A stretch of 64,000 nucleotides of DNA from Aristolochia californica (taxonomy: Eukaryota > Streptophyta > Magnoliopsida > Piperales > Aristolochiaceae). The notes beneath the pieces are model-generated. The model was not told the origin of the DNA. It saw nothing but the letters and a program-made list of their open reading frames with translations, and did no database searches. Both the position numbers and the translations under genes were made by a program. Below, piece after piece: positions 19,035 through 29,900 of this stretch (positions are counted from its first letter, which is position 1; every line of letters starts with the position of its first letter). The stretch is taken from the NCBI GenBank assembly GCA_029961685.1, contig JARWKL010000003.1, forward strand, positions 18,594,467 through 18,658,466, given 5' to 3'.

Positions 19035-19812
19035 TTGAAGAAACAAGAACGAAGAGTTGTAGACTAGTTGATACACCTATGGATGCAAATGAAAAATTGT
19101 GTGCCACAACAGGAGAAGATGATGACACTGGAAAATATCAAAGACTTGAAGGAAAATTGATCTATCCCATGGTAACCAGGGCAGATATATCATATGTTGT
19201 AAGTGTGGTAAGCCAATTCATACACAAACCACAAATTACTCACTGGCCAGTGTTGGAGAGTATACTACAATACTTAAAAGGTGCTCCAGGAAGAGGATTG
19301 CTGTATAAACAACATGGTCAGTTCTATATAGAAGGCTTCTCTAATGCAGATTGAGCTGATCACCAGATGATAGAAAATCTACATCTGGTTAGTGTACCCT
19401 TGTTGGAGGAAACTTGGTCACATGGAAAAGCAAAAATCAAAACGTGGTTTCAAGATCTAGTGTTGAAGCAAAATACTGAGCTATGACCCACACTATATGT
19501 GAACTTTTATGGATAAAGACTCTTCTTACTGAATTGGGATTTTATAAAGGAGGCTCTATGGCCTACATTATGATAATCAAGCAACTATTCACATTACGTT
19601 AAATCCAGTTTTCCATGAAAGAACTAATATTGAAGTGGATTGTCATTTTATACAGGAAAATTTTCAAGCAGGAATAATTTCTCTTAAGTCTGTTTCATCT
19701 CAAGAGCAATTAGCTGATATCCTCACCAAACCGGTAACATCCAAAATTCTATCTTTTATAGGTGGCAAGCTGGGTATTTATGATGTATTTTCTCCTCCAG
19801 CTTGAGGGGCAG
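19035..19812 (+). pseudogene. RT C-terminus and RNase H remnant of P
   Basis: The text continues from 16051: CRLVDTPMDANEKL (~19050), TRADISYVVSVVSQF (~19173) and YLKGAPGRGLLY (~19273). The RNase H box reads EGFSNAD (Asn for Asp) followed by TGA at 19352. LVGGNLVTWKSKNQ, SRSSVEAKY (~19455), a TGA at 19477 and the C-terminal SQEQLADILTKP-like part (~19700) complete it. The region ends in the polypurine tract 19801-19812. Confidence 0.87.
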
Positions 19813-20167
19813 TGTTGGAAGATGGGCTCAAGCCCACAAGCTCAAGGCGATAAGCCACAAGTGGGTATGTTCCATAAGGATGACATGAAGATGTAAATAC
19901 ATTTTCTTAGTATGTCTTTTAATCTATTGAGTTATAACCTAGAGGGATTTGTAACACTATAAATAAGAGCATTGGCTAAGAGGTAAGGCATTCAAGCCTT
20001 TTCCTCTCTTTGAGAAACCGTCTAGCCACCATCTCTTCTTCCTTGACGTATTCTCTCCTTCCCTTAATCCAAACTCTCGTCCTTCTTCTTTCTCCCTCTT
20101 CTCACTCTTTTCTCCTTCTTCGTCCACGTTAACCTAGAGTCATTCTCTTGAGGTCCTAACTTCTGCA
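19813..20167 (+). repeat. 3' LTR of P (355 bp)
   Basis: It runs TGTTGGAAGATGGG to CTTCTGCA and pairs with 10502-11258 apart from the TRIM. TATAAATA lies at 19958-19965. Confidence 0.92.
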
Positions 20168-21920
20168 AATATATAGTGTGGAAAAATTTCTTATAATGAG
20201 TACATTCTTTCCCATTTGCTCTGCCGACACCAATTCTTCTACCTCTTCCTCTGCCTCCTCTATAACCTCTACCTCGGCCTCGGCCGTGGTGAGATGATGT
20301 GCCTCTATGATCTGACTACATAGTGGATGATACTTCAGTAGTGGAGGAAGAAGTGTCCGGAATATGGAGTAGTGTTGCACAAACATCATCAAACTTGGGG
20401 ACAACAGAAGCACCAGAAGTTGACTCTTAGCAATCTCAAGATGTGGTTAAATGTTTGCAAGGCAAATAGTAGTAATTAGGGCTTCCTTTTTCTTGTCTTG
20501 GATAAAAATATTTGTGGTTGAAGGTTGAGCTAACTTCCATTGTTGTGGACTCGATAACGAGACGACTCATTCTGAGGCGACGAGGATGAGTTGGTAACTT
20601 AGTGGGTGGATGCACATTCAAGTAATTTAGGATTTATAATTTTACTTTGTTTATTTATTTGGTAAGAGGTTATAGCCAGCAATGGCATTTTTGTAAATTT
20701 TCCATTCGAATTCCTTTGCGTGGTTAGCCTCTAAAAGGGCTCACGAAAATGAATGAAGCAAGTCTATTTTCACTCATAAATAGGATTGACGTTCACCTCC
20801 AAAGAACCCTAGGATAGGTGTTCTCATAAAATGAACCAATGGTACAGGTCTCCCCTCTATGAGCCTGATCTTTTCACCTTCTTCCATCTTCTTCTCGCCA
20901 CCATAGGTCGCCCAGGCAAATCAGGGCGTCCTGGTTTAACCCCAACCCCTCTAGATGATCTCTCTCTTCGCCGAGTCACAAGGTCAATGGTCCGGGACCA
21001 TAACATCCACTCTTGAAGAAAGCCTCCAAAGCGGGCCAAGTTCTCATGGATATTTTTTCCTTGTTTAGTATTCAACATCCTTTGGAGAATGTCATGTGGT
21101 TTATGTAGAGTATCCGGGCAAGAGTACATTTTAGCACATGTCTCCCAAATTTGTTTAGTAGTGTCAAGAGGAATGACATAGTTGGAGACATGTTTTTTTG
21201 TATGTTGTTGATTAGACAACTAATTACCAAGGTATCATTTTTCAACCATTTTTTTATGAAAAATATCATCTTCATCAATAGGTGGTCCTCGGGTGGTGAG
21301 GTGACCAAATAGGTCTTTTGTAATAAGAAACCTCCAAACCGATGTGGACCAACTCATAAAATTTGATACCCCACATAAGGGTATAGTGGTACTTCTTAGT
21401 ATATCACTTTTGATATTCATATTCTCTTCGCCCATGATAGGCCTTTTTTCAAAAAAAATTCTAACAATAACACCAAGTAGTATTCTTAAAACAACTCGAT
21501 GTATGGAGAACTTTGGCATTGATGATAAATAATTATTCTGATTTTTTTATTTAATACCACTTATAAGAGACTCAATAAAAATCTTCTATATCAGGGGACT
21601 CTTGTTCCCTTGAAAAAAAAATCAAAAAATCTGATCATGGACTGGTCTCGATTAACAGAATTTCCAAACCGAAAAAACTGTTTTGATAGCTCCTTCTAGA
21701 TGGAGAGGAATGCATATCCACAAATCATAAGATGAGAAGAATTCATATACTCATCTTTAAATCATCTTCTAAATTCAGAAACCAGTAACATGAAGTAAAA
21801 AAACAATTAAGCACCTATCGCACGGTTTGTGATCTTTCTTCACAAAAGTGCCTTCTTTGAGTGGTGTTGATCATATCTTCTTTTAAAGCATTCCTTTTGA
21901 TGAGGGATCCTAAATTTAAT
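20168..21920 (-). pseudogene. gag remnant of copia element M (right half)
   Basis: Read on the - strand: a gag N-terminus with LCGVSNFMSWSTSVWRFLI (~21400), then TTKQIWETCAKMYSC and NIHENLARFGGFLQEW (~21020-21160). The core resumes after the solo LTR at 20541-21005 with KLAQPSTTNIFIQDKK (~20500). A segment ending KSQLL, FDDVCATLLHIPDTSSS (~20340), a (RG)n-type basic stretch and CTHYKKFFHTI (~20190), which looks like the start of a zinc knuckle, complete it. At 20168 it is cut by P. The left part (9016-10501) continues in the same reading frame when one 5-bp target copy is removed. Confidence 0.82.
20541..21005 (-). mobile_element. Solo LTR (465 bp) in M gag, TSD TCCAT/TCCAC
   Basis: On the - strand it starts TGTTATGGTCCCGG and ends GTCCACAACA. 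The flanking 5-mers TCCAT (20536-20540) and TCCAC (21006-21010) differ at one base. Removing the insert restores an uninterrupted gag frame across the site. It resembles the TRIM family only in its first ~12 bases and otherwise belongs to a separate family. Confidence 0.85.
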
Positions 21921-21933
21921 GCTCTGATACCAT
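21921..21933 (-). promoter_or_regulatory. Primer binding site of M
   Basis: On the + strand it reads GCTCTGATACCA, the exact reverse complement of TGGTATCAGAGC. It lies next to the inferred LTR end. Confidence 0.88.
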
Positions 21934-21935
21934 TT

Positions 21936-22536
21936 TGAATTTAGGATCCCTTTTTCCAATATTCCGAGCAAGAGAGAGGAGAAATAAAAAGAAGAAAAGG
22001 GAAGAAGAGCTCTCAGGTAGAGAGAAGAAAAAAAGGAAAAGAGAGATGTGAGCCAAGCAGAGAGAGAGAGAGATTTACTCAAGAAGGAGATATGTAACTT
22101 GATTAATTCCAAATTACAACACCTCTATTTATAGTAGAGGAAGTGATAGAGTCCTTATACAATTAACCTTTCAATCTCCTAATTACATTCCAACTCTAAC
22201 TCTCTCAGATAAGTCTATCATGAAAAAATAACATAATCTACTAGAATATAAGTTGAACTAGAACTCTTCTTCAATAATGTGAATATAAGGGAGGAGGCCA
22301 GCTCATGGCCTTATTCTTGTGGGTCCCACATGATCTTCCAGCTCATATTGATAAGATTATCAACTTGTGGTATCTTTGTGGGTCCCACTTGATCTTCAAG
22401 TCTTCTAACTCATTTCAGCTTGTGCTTCTTATCTTCTTAACTCGTGCTAGCTTGGGTGAGGACTCTTCTTGGCATCCCACGTCCTCATGGTCGGTCCCAC
22501 AAGCTCGTGCACCATGGTGGGTCTCACATTGTAACA
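21936..22536 (-). repeat. 5' LTR of M (about 600 bp)
   Basis: On the - strand it starts TGTTACAATGTGAG and ends CTAAATTCA, three bases before the primer site. The TATA box is at 22125-22133 (TATAAATAG in - sense). The partner 3' LTR is not in the window, so the outer boundary is inferred from TG/CA ends only. Confidence 0.65.
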
Positions 22537-22662
22537 CAAACCAAACTTTTAATGAAGCAGAGAAAAAATAGGGAGACACGTAGAGGCACACGCCCAATAT
22601 CAATAAATGGGAATTCTAAAAAACCATAGGTACAAGTCCTAAAAATCAATGCTCTGATACCA
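22537..22662 (-). other. Leader of element O with iMet primer site
   Basis: GCTCTGATACCA at 22651-22662 is an exact primer site in - orientation next to the LTR 22663-23083. Only ~115 bases of leader remain before the LTR of M starts, so M entered just after the primer site. Confidence 0.75.
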
Positions 22663-23083
22663 TGTTGATTTTCAATACTCCATGGATTTACCGCATGGAG
22701 AAAAAGAGAGACAGACCTATTGTTAGAAAACCAGAGGAAGAAGATGTTATGGACTTGATGTCCTAACCCTTCCCCTAAAGCTCAATTTGTAGATTAATCA
22801 AACTACTATATTACAATAACACCCCTGAACTTAGAGTTTAGGGTTTAGGGTTTTAACCTTGGAACTTTAACCTAATTACACCAATTCCATCTCTATGAGA
22901 TGACCCTTTATTTACCATCACTCAATCATTGTATGTGGGCCTATGGGCCTTCTCCTTGATCGTCTTCTACATCTCTTAGATGTATGGGCCTTCCTTGGTC
23001 TTATGGGTTTGAGCCCATCTTTTAACACACTTGGATATGTGGGTCTTCCTTGGTCGTGTGGGTTTGGGTCCTATCTTCGAACA
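22663..23083 (-). repeat. 5' LTR of element O (421 bp)
   Basis: On the - strand it runs TGTTCGAAGATAGG to GAAAATCAACA and is homologous to 8581-9015. It has three ~55-bp direct repeats at its U3 start and the plant telobox-like AAACCCTAAACCCTAAAC (about 22830-22850). Its 5' end almost touches the satellite. Confidence 0.82.
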
Positions 23084-26000
23084 CATTCTTTGAAACACTA
23101 TTCTAGCTACAAGGGATATTCACTAGATCCAGACAAGCTATTTTTTGCCCATTAAGAAAAAAAGTTGATCTAACAGTCATAGATCATTGTAAGTGATTTA
23201 TCATTAGTAATGAGCTACATTTTTGTAAGAAATGACTTTTGGATTAGGAGACAACACTCTTCCACTCCCCCCTTTTTCAGTTGTTTGCAAAACCTAATAT
23301 ATAAAAACTAAAAGAGTTTTAAAATCCATAAAAATTAGAGAAACTTTTTGGAACTATCTCTCTTTGCATTTGTGTATTGCAAATTTAGATGTCAAGTTTT
23401 GTTTTAAAATCCAAACATGAGTTTTTCACTCTCCCTTGTTTCAATCGTAAACAAAAAAAGACAAGGAAAATAAATTGCAACAAAAAAATTTTTGAATTTA
23501 AGTATGCAAACATTTTAAAAAAATAATAAATGTAAGTATACAAAATTGATCCACTCACCACAAATGAACACCAAAGTTTTGTTATCCATGTTTGGGAAAC
23601 TCCACTAGTACAACCTCTAATAGCCTTGAATTTTATAAGAAAGAGATTTCTAATTGATCCTAACAAGTTTTAAATATGGATATGCATGCATGAAACATGT
23701 TGAAAATGCAAATGACCCAAGGATCCAAGACTTTTAAGGAGAACAACAAATGCTCATTAAATTCTAATGTGAACGTGCAATGGGATATTTACCCTATCCA
23801 AACAAGCCATTTGTTGCCCATTTACAAAAAGTTGATCTAAAAATTGTAGATCATTGTAAAGTGTTTGATCATGAGTAATGAGCTATTTTTTTGTAAGAAA
23901 TGACTTGTGGATTAGGAGTCAACACTAACTTAAATCCCCCACTCCCCCCTTTTTCCGATATTTGTTAAGCCTAATTTAAAAAAACTAAAAGAGTTTTATT
24001 ATCCCTAAAAATTATAGACACTTTTATAAATTATCTCTCTTTGCATTTGTGCATTTCCAATTTAGATGTCAAGTATTTTTTTCAAATCCAAACATGAGTT
24101 TTCACTCCCCCTTTTTGCTCTCGTAAACAAAAAAATATAAGGCAAATAGATCGCAACAAAATGAATATTTTATAGTTTATGTATGCAAATAAATTAAAAC
24201 AATAATAAATGTATGTAAAGAAAATATATCCAAACATCACAAACGAACACAAAAGTTTTGTTATCCATGTTTGGGAAATTCCACTAGTACAACCCCTAAT
24301 AGCTTGGAAGTTTATAAGAAAGATATTTCTAATTGATCCTAACATGTTTTAAGTATGGATTTGCATGCATGAAACATGTTGAACATGCAAATTACCCAAG
24401 GATCCAAGACTTTTAAGGATAAAAAAAATGTTCATTAAATTCTCAAGTGAACGTGCGGTGGGATATTTACCCAATCCAAACAAGCCATTTTTTGCCGATT
24501 TACAAAAAAGGTTGATCTAACAATCATTGTAAAGTGATTGATCATGAGTAATGAGATTTTTTTTCGTAAGGAACGACTTGTGGATTAGGAGTCAACACTC
24601 AGTTAAATCCACCGTTCCCCCCTTTTTCCAAAAATTGCAAAACCTAATACATGAAAACTAAAAGAGTTTTACAATCCCTAAAAATTATAGATACTTTTTT
24701 GTATTGTCTCTCTCTGCATTTGTGCATTTCTACTTTACATGTCTAGTTTTGTTTTAAATTCCATACTTGAGTTTTCACTCTCCCTTTTTTCTCTTGAAAC
24801 AAAAAAAGATAAGGAAAATAGATCACAAAAAAAAAAAAAATTTTAGAGTTTATGTATGCAAAAAAATAAAAAATAAAAAATATAAGTAAAGAAAATTTAT
24901 CCACACACTACAAACGAACACCAAAGTTTTGTTATCCATGTTTGGGAAATTCCACTAGTACAACCCCTAGTAGCTAGGAATATTATAAGAAAGAGATTTC
25001 TAATTGATCCTAACATGTTTTAAATATGGATATGCATGCACGAAACATGATGATGATGCAAATGACCCAAGTATCCAAGACTTTTAAGGAGAACAAAAAA
25101 TGTTCATTAAATTCTTAGGTGACCGTGCAGTAGGATATTTACCCAATCCAAACTAGCAATTTTTTTGCCAATTTACAAAAAAATGTTGATGTAACAATCA
25201 TAGATCATTATAAAGTAATTGATCATGAGTAACGATCTATATTTTTATAAGAAATGACTTGTGGATTAGGAATCAACACTTAGTTAAATCCTCTGCTGCC
25301 CCCTTTTTCCGATGTTTAGAAAACCTAATATATAAAAAATAAAAGAGTTTTAAAATCTCTAAAAATTACAGAGACTTTTTGGAATTATCTCTCTCTACAT
25401 TTGTGCATTTTCAATTTAGATGTCAAGTTTTGTTTTAAAATCCATACTTGAGTTTTTCACTCTCCCTTTTTTCAATCATAAACAAAAAAAAGATAAGGCA
25501 AATAGATCGCAACAAAATGAAAATTTTAGAGTTTACACATGCAAAAAATTTAAAAAAATAATAAATGTAAGTATAGAATATTTATCCACACACCATAAAT
25601 GAACACCAAAGTGATCCATGTTTGGGAAATTCCACTAGTACAACCCCTAATAGTTTGGAATTTTATAAGAAGAGATCCATACAATTTTTAAATATAGATA
25701 TGCATGCATGTAACATGTTGATGATACAAAAGACCCAAGGATCCAAGACTTGTATGGAGAACAACAAATTCTCATTAAATTTTCAAGTGAACATGCGGTG
25801 GGATATTTAACCGATCCAAACAAGCCAATTTTTGCCAATTTACAAAAAAGGTTGATTTAACAATTATAGATCAATGTAAATTGATTGATCATGAGTAATG
25901 AGCTATATTTTTGTAAGAAATGACTTGTGGATTAGGAGTCAATAATCAGTTAAATCCCCCGCTCCCACTTTTTTCCGATTTTTGCAAAAAGTAATATACA

Positions 26001-26963
26001 AAAACTAAAAGAGTTTTACAATCCCTAAAAATTACCGAGAAGTTTTGGAAATGTTTCTGTATGCATTTGTTCATTTCCATTTTAGATGTCAAGTTTTTTT
26101 TTTAAAACCCAAACTTGAGTTTTTCACAACAAAATGAAAATTTAAGAGTTTATCTATGCAAAAATTTAAAATAATAATAAATGTAAGAATAGAAAATTTA
26201 TCCACACACCACAAATGTGATTGATTATGAGTAACAAGCTATATATTTGTAAGAAATGACTTGTGGATTAGGTGTCAACACAGTTAAATCCCCCTCACCC
26301 CTGTTTCCGATATTTGCAAAGGAAAATATGTAAAAAATCAATGAATTTTACAAAAATATAAAAATTAAAGACTGATTTATGAATTATCTGTCTTTGGATT
26401 TCTGCCTTTCCATTTTAGATGAAAAGTTTTTTTTCAAAGGAAAAATTAAGTTTTCACTCTCCTTTTTTTTCGCGTAAACCAAAAAAAGATAAGGCAAATA
26501 GATCGCTACAAAGAGAAAATTTTAGAGTTAATGTATGCAAAATATTTAAAAAAATTATAAATTTTTGTAATTAAAATTTATCCACACAACACAAACGAAC
26601 ACCAAAGTTTTGTTATCCATGTTTGAAAAATTCCACTAGAACAACCCCTAATAGCTTGGAATTTTATAAGAAAGATTTCTAATTGATCCTAACATGTTTT
26701 TAGTATGCATGTGCATGCACGAAACATGTTGAAGATGCAAATGACCCAAGGATCACGGAATTTTAAGGAGAACAACAAATGCTCATTAATTTCTCAAGTG
26801 AACGTGCAGTGGGATATTTACCCGATCCTAACAAGCCATTTTTTCCAATGTATAAAAAGTTGATCTAACAATCAAAGATCATTGTAAGGTGATATATCAT
26901 GAATAAAGAGTTATATTTTTGTAAGAAATGACTTGTGGATTAGGAGTCAACACTCAGTTATAT

Positions 26964-26981
26964 CCCCCCCCCCCCCCCCCC
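26964..26981 (+). repeat. C-run (18 C) at the satellite C-tract
   Basis: It is an expansion of the C-rich block present in every monomer (normally CCCCCGCTCCCCCC). Confidence 0.85.
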
Positions 26982-29900
26982 TCCCTTTTTCCGTTTTTTG
27001 TAAAACTTAATATATAAAAACTAAAAGAGTTTTACAATCCGTAAAAATTACTGAGACTTTTAGGAATTATCTCTCTCTGCAATACCAAAGTTTTGTGATC
27101 ATTGATTGGGAAATTCCACTAGTACAACCCCTAGTAGTATGGAATTTTATAAGAAAGAGATTTCTAACTGATCCTAACATGTTTTAAATATGGATACGAA
27201 TGCACGAAACATGTTGAAGATGTAAATGACCCAAGGATCCAAGACTTTTAAGGAGAGCACCAAAAGCTCATTAAATTCTCAAGTGAACGTGCGGTGGGAT
27301 ATTTACCGAATCCAAACAAGCCATTTTTGTATATTAATTAAAAAGTTGATCTAACAATCATAGATCATTGTAAAGTGATTGATCATGAGTAACGAGCTAT
27401 ATTTTTGTAAGAAATGACTTGTAGGTTAGGAGTCAACACTCAGTTAAATCCCCTGCACCCCACCTTTTTTCGATGTTCGCAAAACCTAATATATAAAAAC
27501 TAAAAGAGTTTTACAATCCCTAAAAATTACAAAGACTTTTTGGAATTATCTCTCTCTGCATTTGTACATTTCCATTTAGATGTCAAGTTTTGTTTTAAAA
27601 TCCAAACTTGAGTTTTCACTCTTCATTTTTTTTCTCATAAAGAAGGAAAGATAAGGCAAAAAAGTTCACAAAAAAATGAAAATTTTAGAGTTTATGCATG
27701 CAAAAAATTTTAAAAAATAATAAATGTAAGCAAAGAAAATTTATCCACACACCCCAAACGAAAACAAAAGTTTTGTTATCCTTGTTAGGGAAATTCCACT
27801 AGTACAACCCCTAGTAGCTCTGAATTTTTTTAAGAAAGAGATTTCTAATTGAACCTAACATGTTTGAAATATGGATATGCATGCACGAAACATGTTGAAG
27901 ATGCAATTGACCTAAGGATCCAAGACTTTTAAGGAGAACAACAAATGCTCATTTAATTCTCTAGTGAATGTGCGGTGGGATATTCACTTGATCCAGACAA
28001 GCCATTTTTTGCCCATTAAGAAAAAAAGTTTTTATAATATTCATAGATCATTGTAAATTGATTTATCATTAGTAACGAGCTACATTTTTGTAAGAAATGA
28101 CTTTCTGAGTAGGAGAGAACACTCTGCTGCTCCCCCCTTTTTCAGTTGTTTGCAAAACCAAATATATAAAAACTAAAAGAGTTTTAAAATCCATAAAAAA
28201 TAGAGAGACTTTTTGGAATTATCTCTCTCTTCATTTGTGTATTTCCATTTTAGATGTCAAGTTTTTTTTTAAAATCCAAACATGAGTTTTTCACTCTTCC
28301 TTTTTTTCTCTCATAAACAAAAAAAAAAATATAAGGCAAATAAATTGCAACAAAATAAAATTTTTTGAGTTTATGTATGCAAAACAATTTTAAAAATAAT
28401 AAATGTAAGTATAGAAAATTGATCCACTCACCAAAAATTAACACCAAAGTTTTGTTATCCATGGTTGGGAAATTTCACTAGTACAACCCCTAATAGCTTG
28501 GAATTTTATAAGAAAGAGATTTCTAATTGATCCTAAAAAGTTTTAAATATGGAAATGCATGCATGAAACATGTTGGAGATGCAAATGACCCAAGGATCAG
28601 AGACTTTTAAGGAGAAAAAATGCTCATTAAATTCTAAAGTGAACGTGCGGTGGGATATTTACCCAATCCAAGCAAGCTATTTTTTGCCCATTTACAAAAA
28701 GTTGATATAACAATTAAAGATCATTGTAAAGTGATTGATCATGAGTAACGAGTTATTTTTTTTGTATGAAATGACCTGTGGATTAGGAGTCAACACTAAG
28801 TTAAATCCCCCGCTCCCCCCCTTTTTTTGGATATTTGCAAAGCCTAATTTAAAAAAACTAAAAGAGTTTTACAATCCCTAAAAATTAAAGCCACTTTTAT
28901 AAATTATTTCCCTTTTCATTTGTGCATTTCCAACTTAGATGTCAAGTTTTCTTTTCAAATCCAAAGATGAGTTTTCACTCCCCCATTTTCTCTCATAAAC
29001 AAAAAAATATAAGGCATATAGATCGCAACAAAATAAAATTTTTATAGTTTATGTATGCAAGGAAATTAAAACAATAATAAATGTATGTAAGGAAAATATA
29101 TCCTAACATCACAAACGAACACAAAAATTTTGTTATCCATGTTCGGGAAATTCCACTAGTACAACCCTAATAGCTTGGAATTTTATAAGAAAGAGATTTC
29201 TAATTGATCCTAACATATTTTAAGTATGGATTTGAATGCACGAATGGTGTTGAACATGAAAATTACCCAAGGATCCAAGACTTTTAAGGATAACAAAAAA
29301 TGTTCATTAAATTCTTAAGTGAACGTGCGGTGGGATATTTACCCAATCCAAACAAGCCATTTTTTGCCGATTTACAAAAAAGGTTGATCTAACAATCATA
29401 GATCATTGTAAAGTGATTGATCATGAGTAACAAGATTTATTTTGGTAAGGAATGACTTGTGGATTAGGAGTCAACACTCAGTTAAATCCCCCGTTCCCCC
29501 ATTTCCCTAAAATGGCAAAACCTAATACAAGAAAAATAAAAGAGTTTTACAATCCCTAAAAATTACAGAGACTTTTTTGTATCATCTCTCTCTACATTTT
29601 TGCATTTCCATTTTGGATGTCAAGTTTTGTTTTAAAATCCAAAATTGAGTTTTCACTCTCCCTTTTTTCTCTTGAAACAAAAAAAGATAAGGCAAATTGA
29701 TTGCAAAAAAAAAATTTAGAGTTTATGTATGCAAAAAAATTAAATAATAAAAAATATAAGTGAAGAAAATTTATCCACACACCACAAACGAACACCAAAG
29801 GTTTGTTATCCATGTTTGGAAAATTCCACTAGTACAACCCCTAGTAGCTAGGAATATTATAAGAAAGAGATTTCTAATTGATCCTAATATATTTTAAATA

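Larger units (their letters stand above)
10502..20167 (+). mobile_element. Ty1/copia retrotransposon P, degenerate, carrying nested insertions
   Basis: The element has a 5' LTR (10502-11258), a mutated primer site, leader, gag, PR, IN, RT, RNase H, polypurine tract CTTGAGGGGCAG (19801-19812) and 3' LTR (19813-20167). Insertions inside it: a TRIM in the 5' LTR, a tandem TRIM after integrase, and element L in RT. Without them the element is about 5.6 kb. It interrupts the gag of - strand element M. The flanking 5-mers are GATCT (10497-10501) and AATAT (20168-20172), three of five matching, so the TSD is decayed or absent. The LTRs differ at many sites, so the insertion is old. Confidence 0.9.

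Noticed and set aside
20156..20413. Acidic 85-residue open frame rich in Glu and Val on the - strand
   Set aside because: It is an off-frame reading of the (RG)-rich gag tail of element M.
22830..22855. Interstitial telomere
   Set aside because: Only two to three TTTAGGG-like units inside an LTR; too short, and explained by the retroelement.
8581..23083. One giant element bounded by the inverted LTRs at 8581-9015 and 22663-23083
   Set aside because: The two LTRs are in opposite orientation, and each has its own polypurine tract or primer site, so they belong to different insertions.
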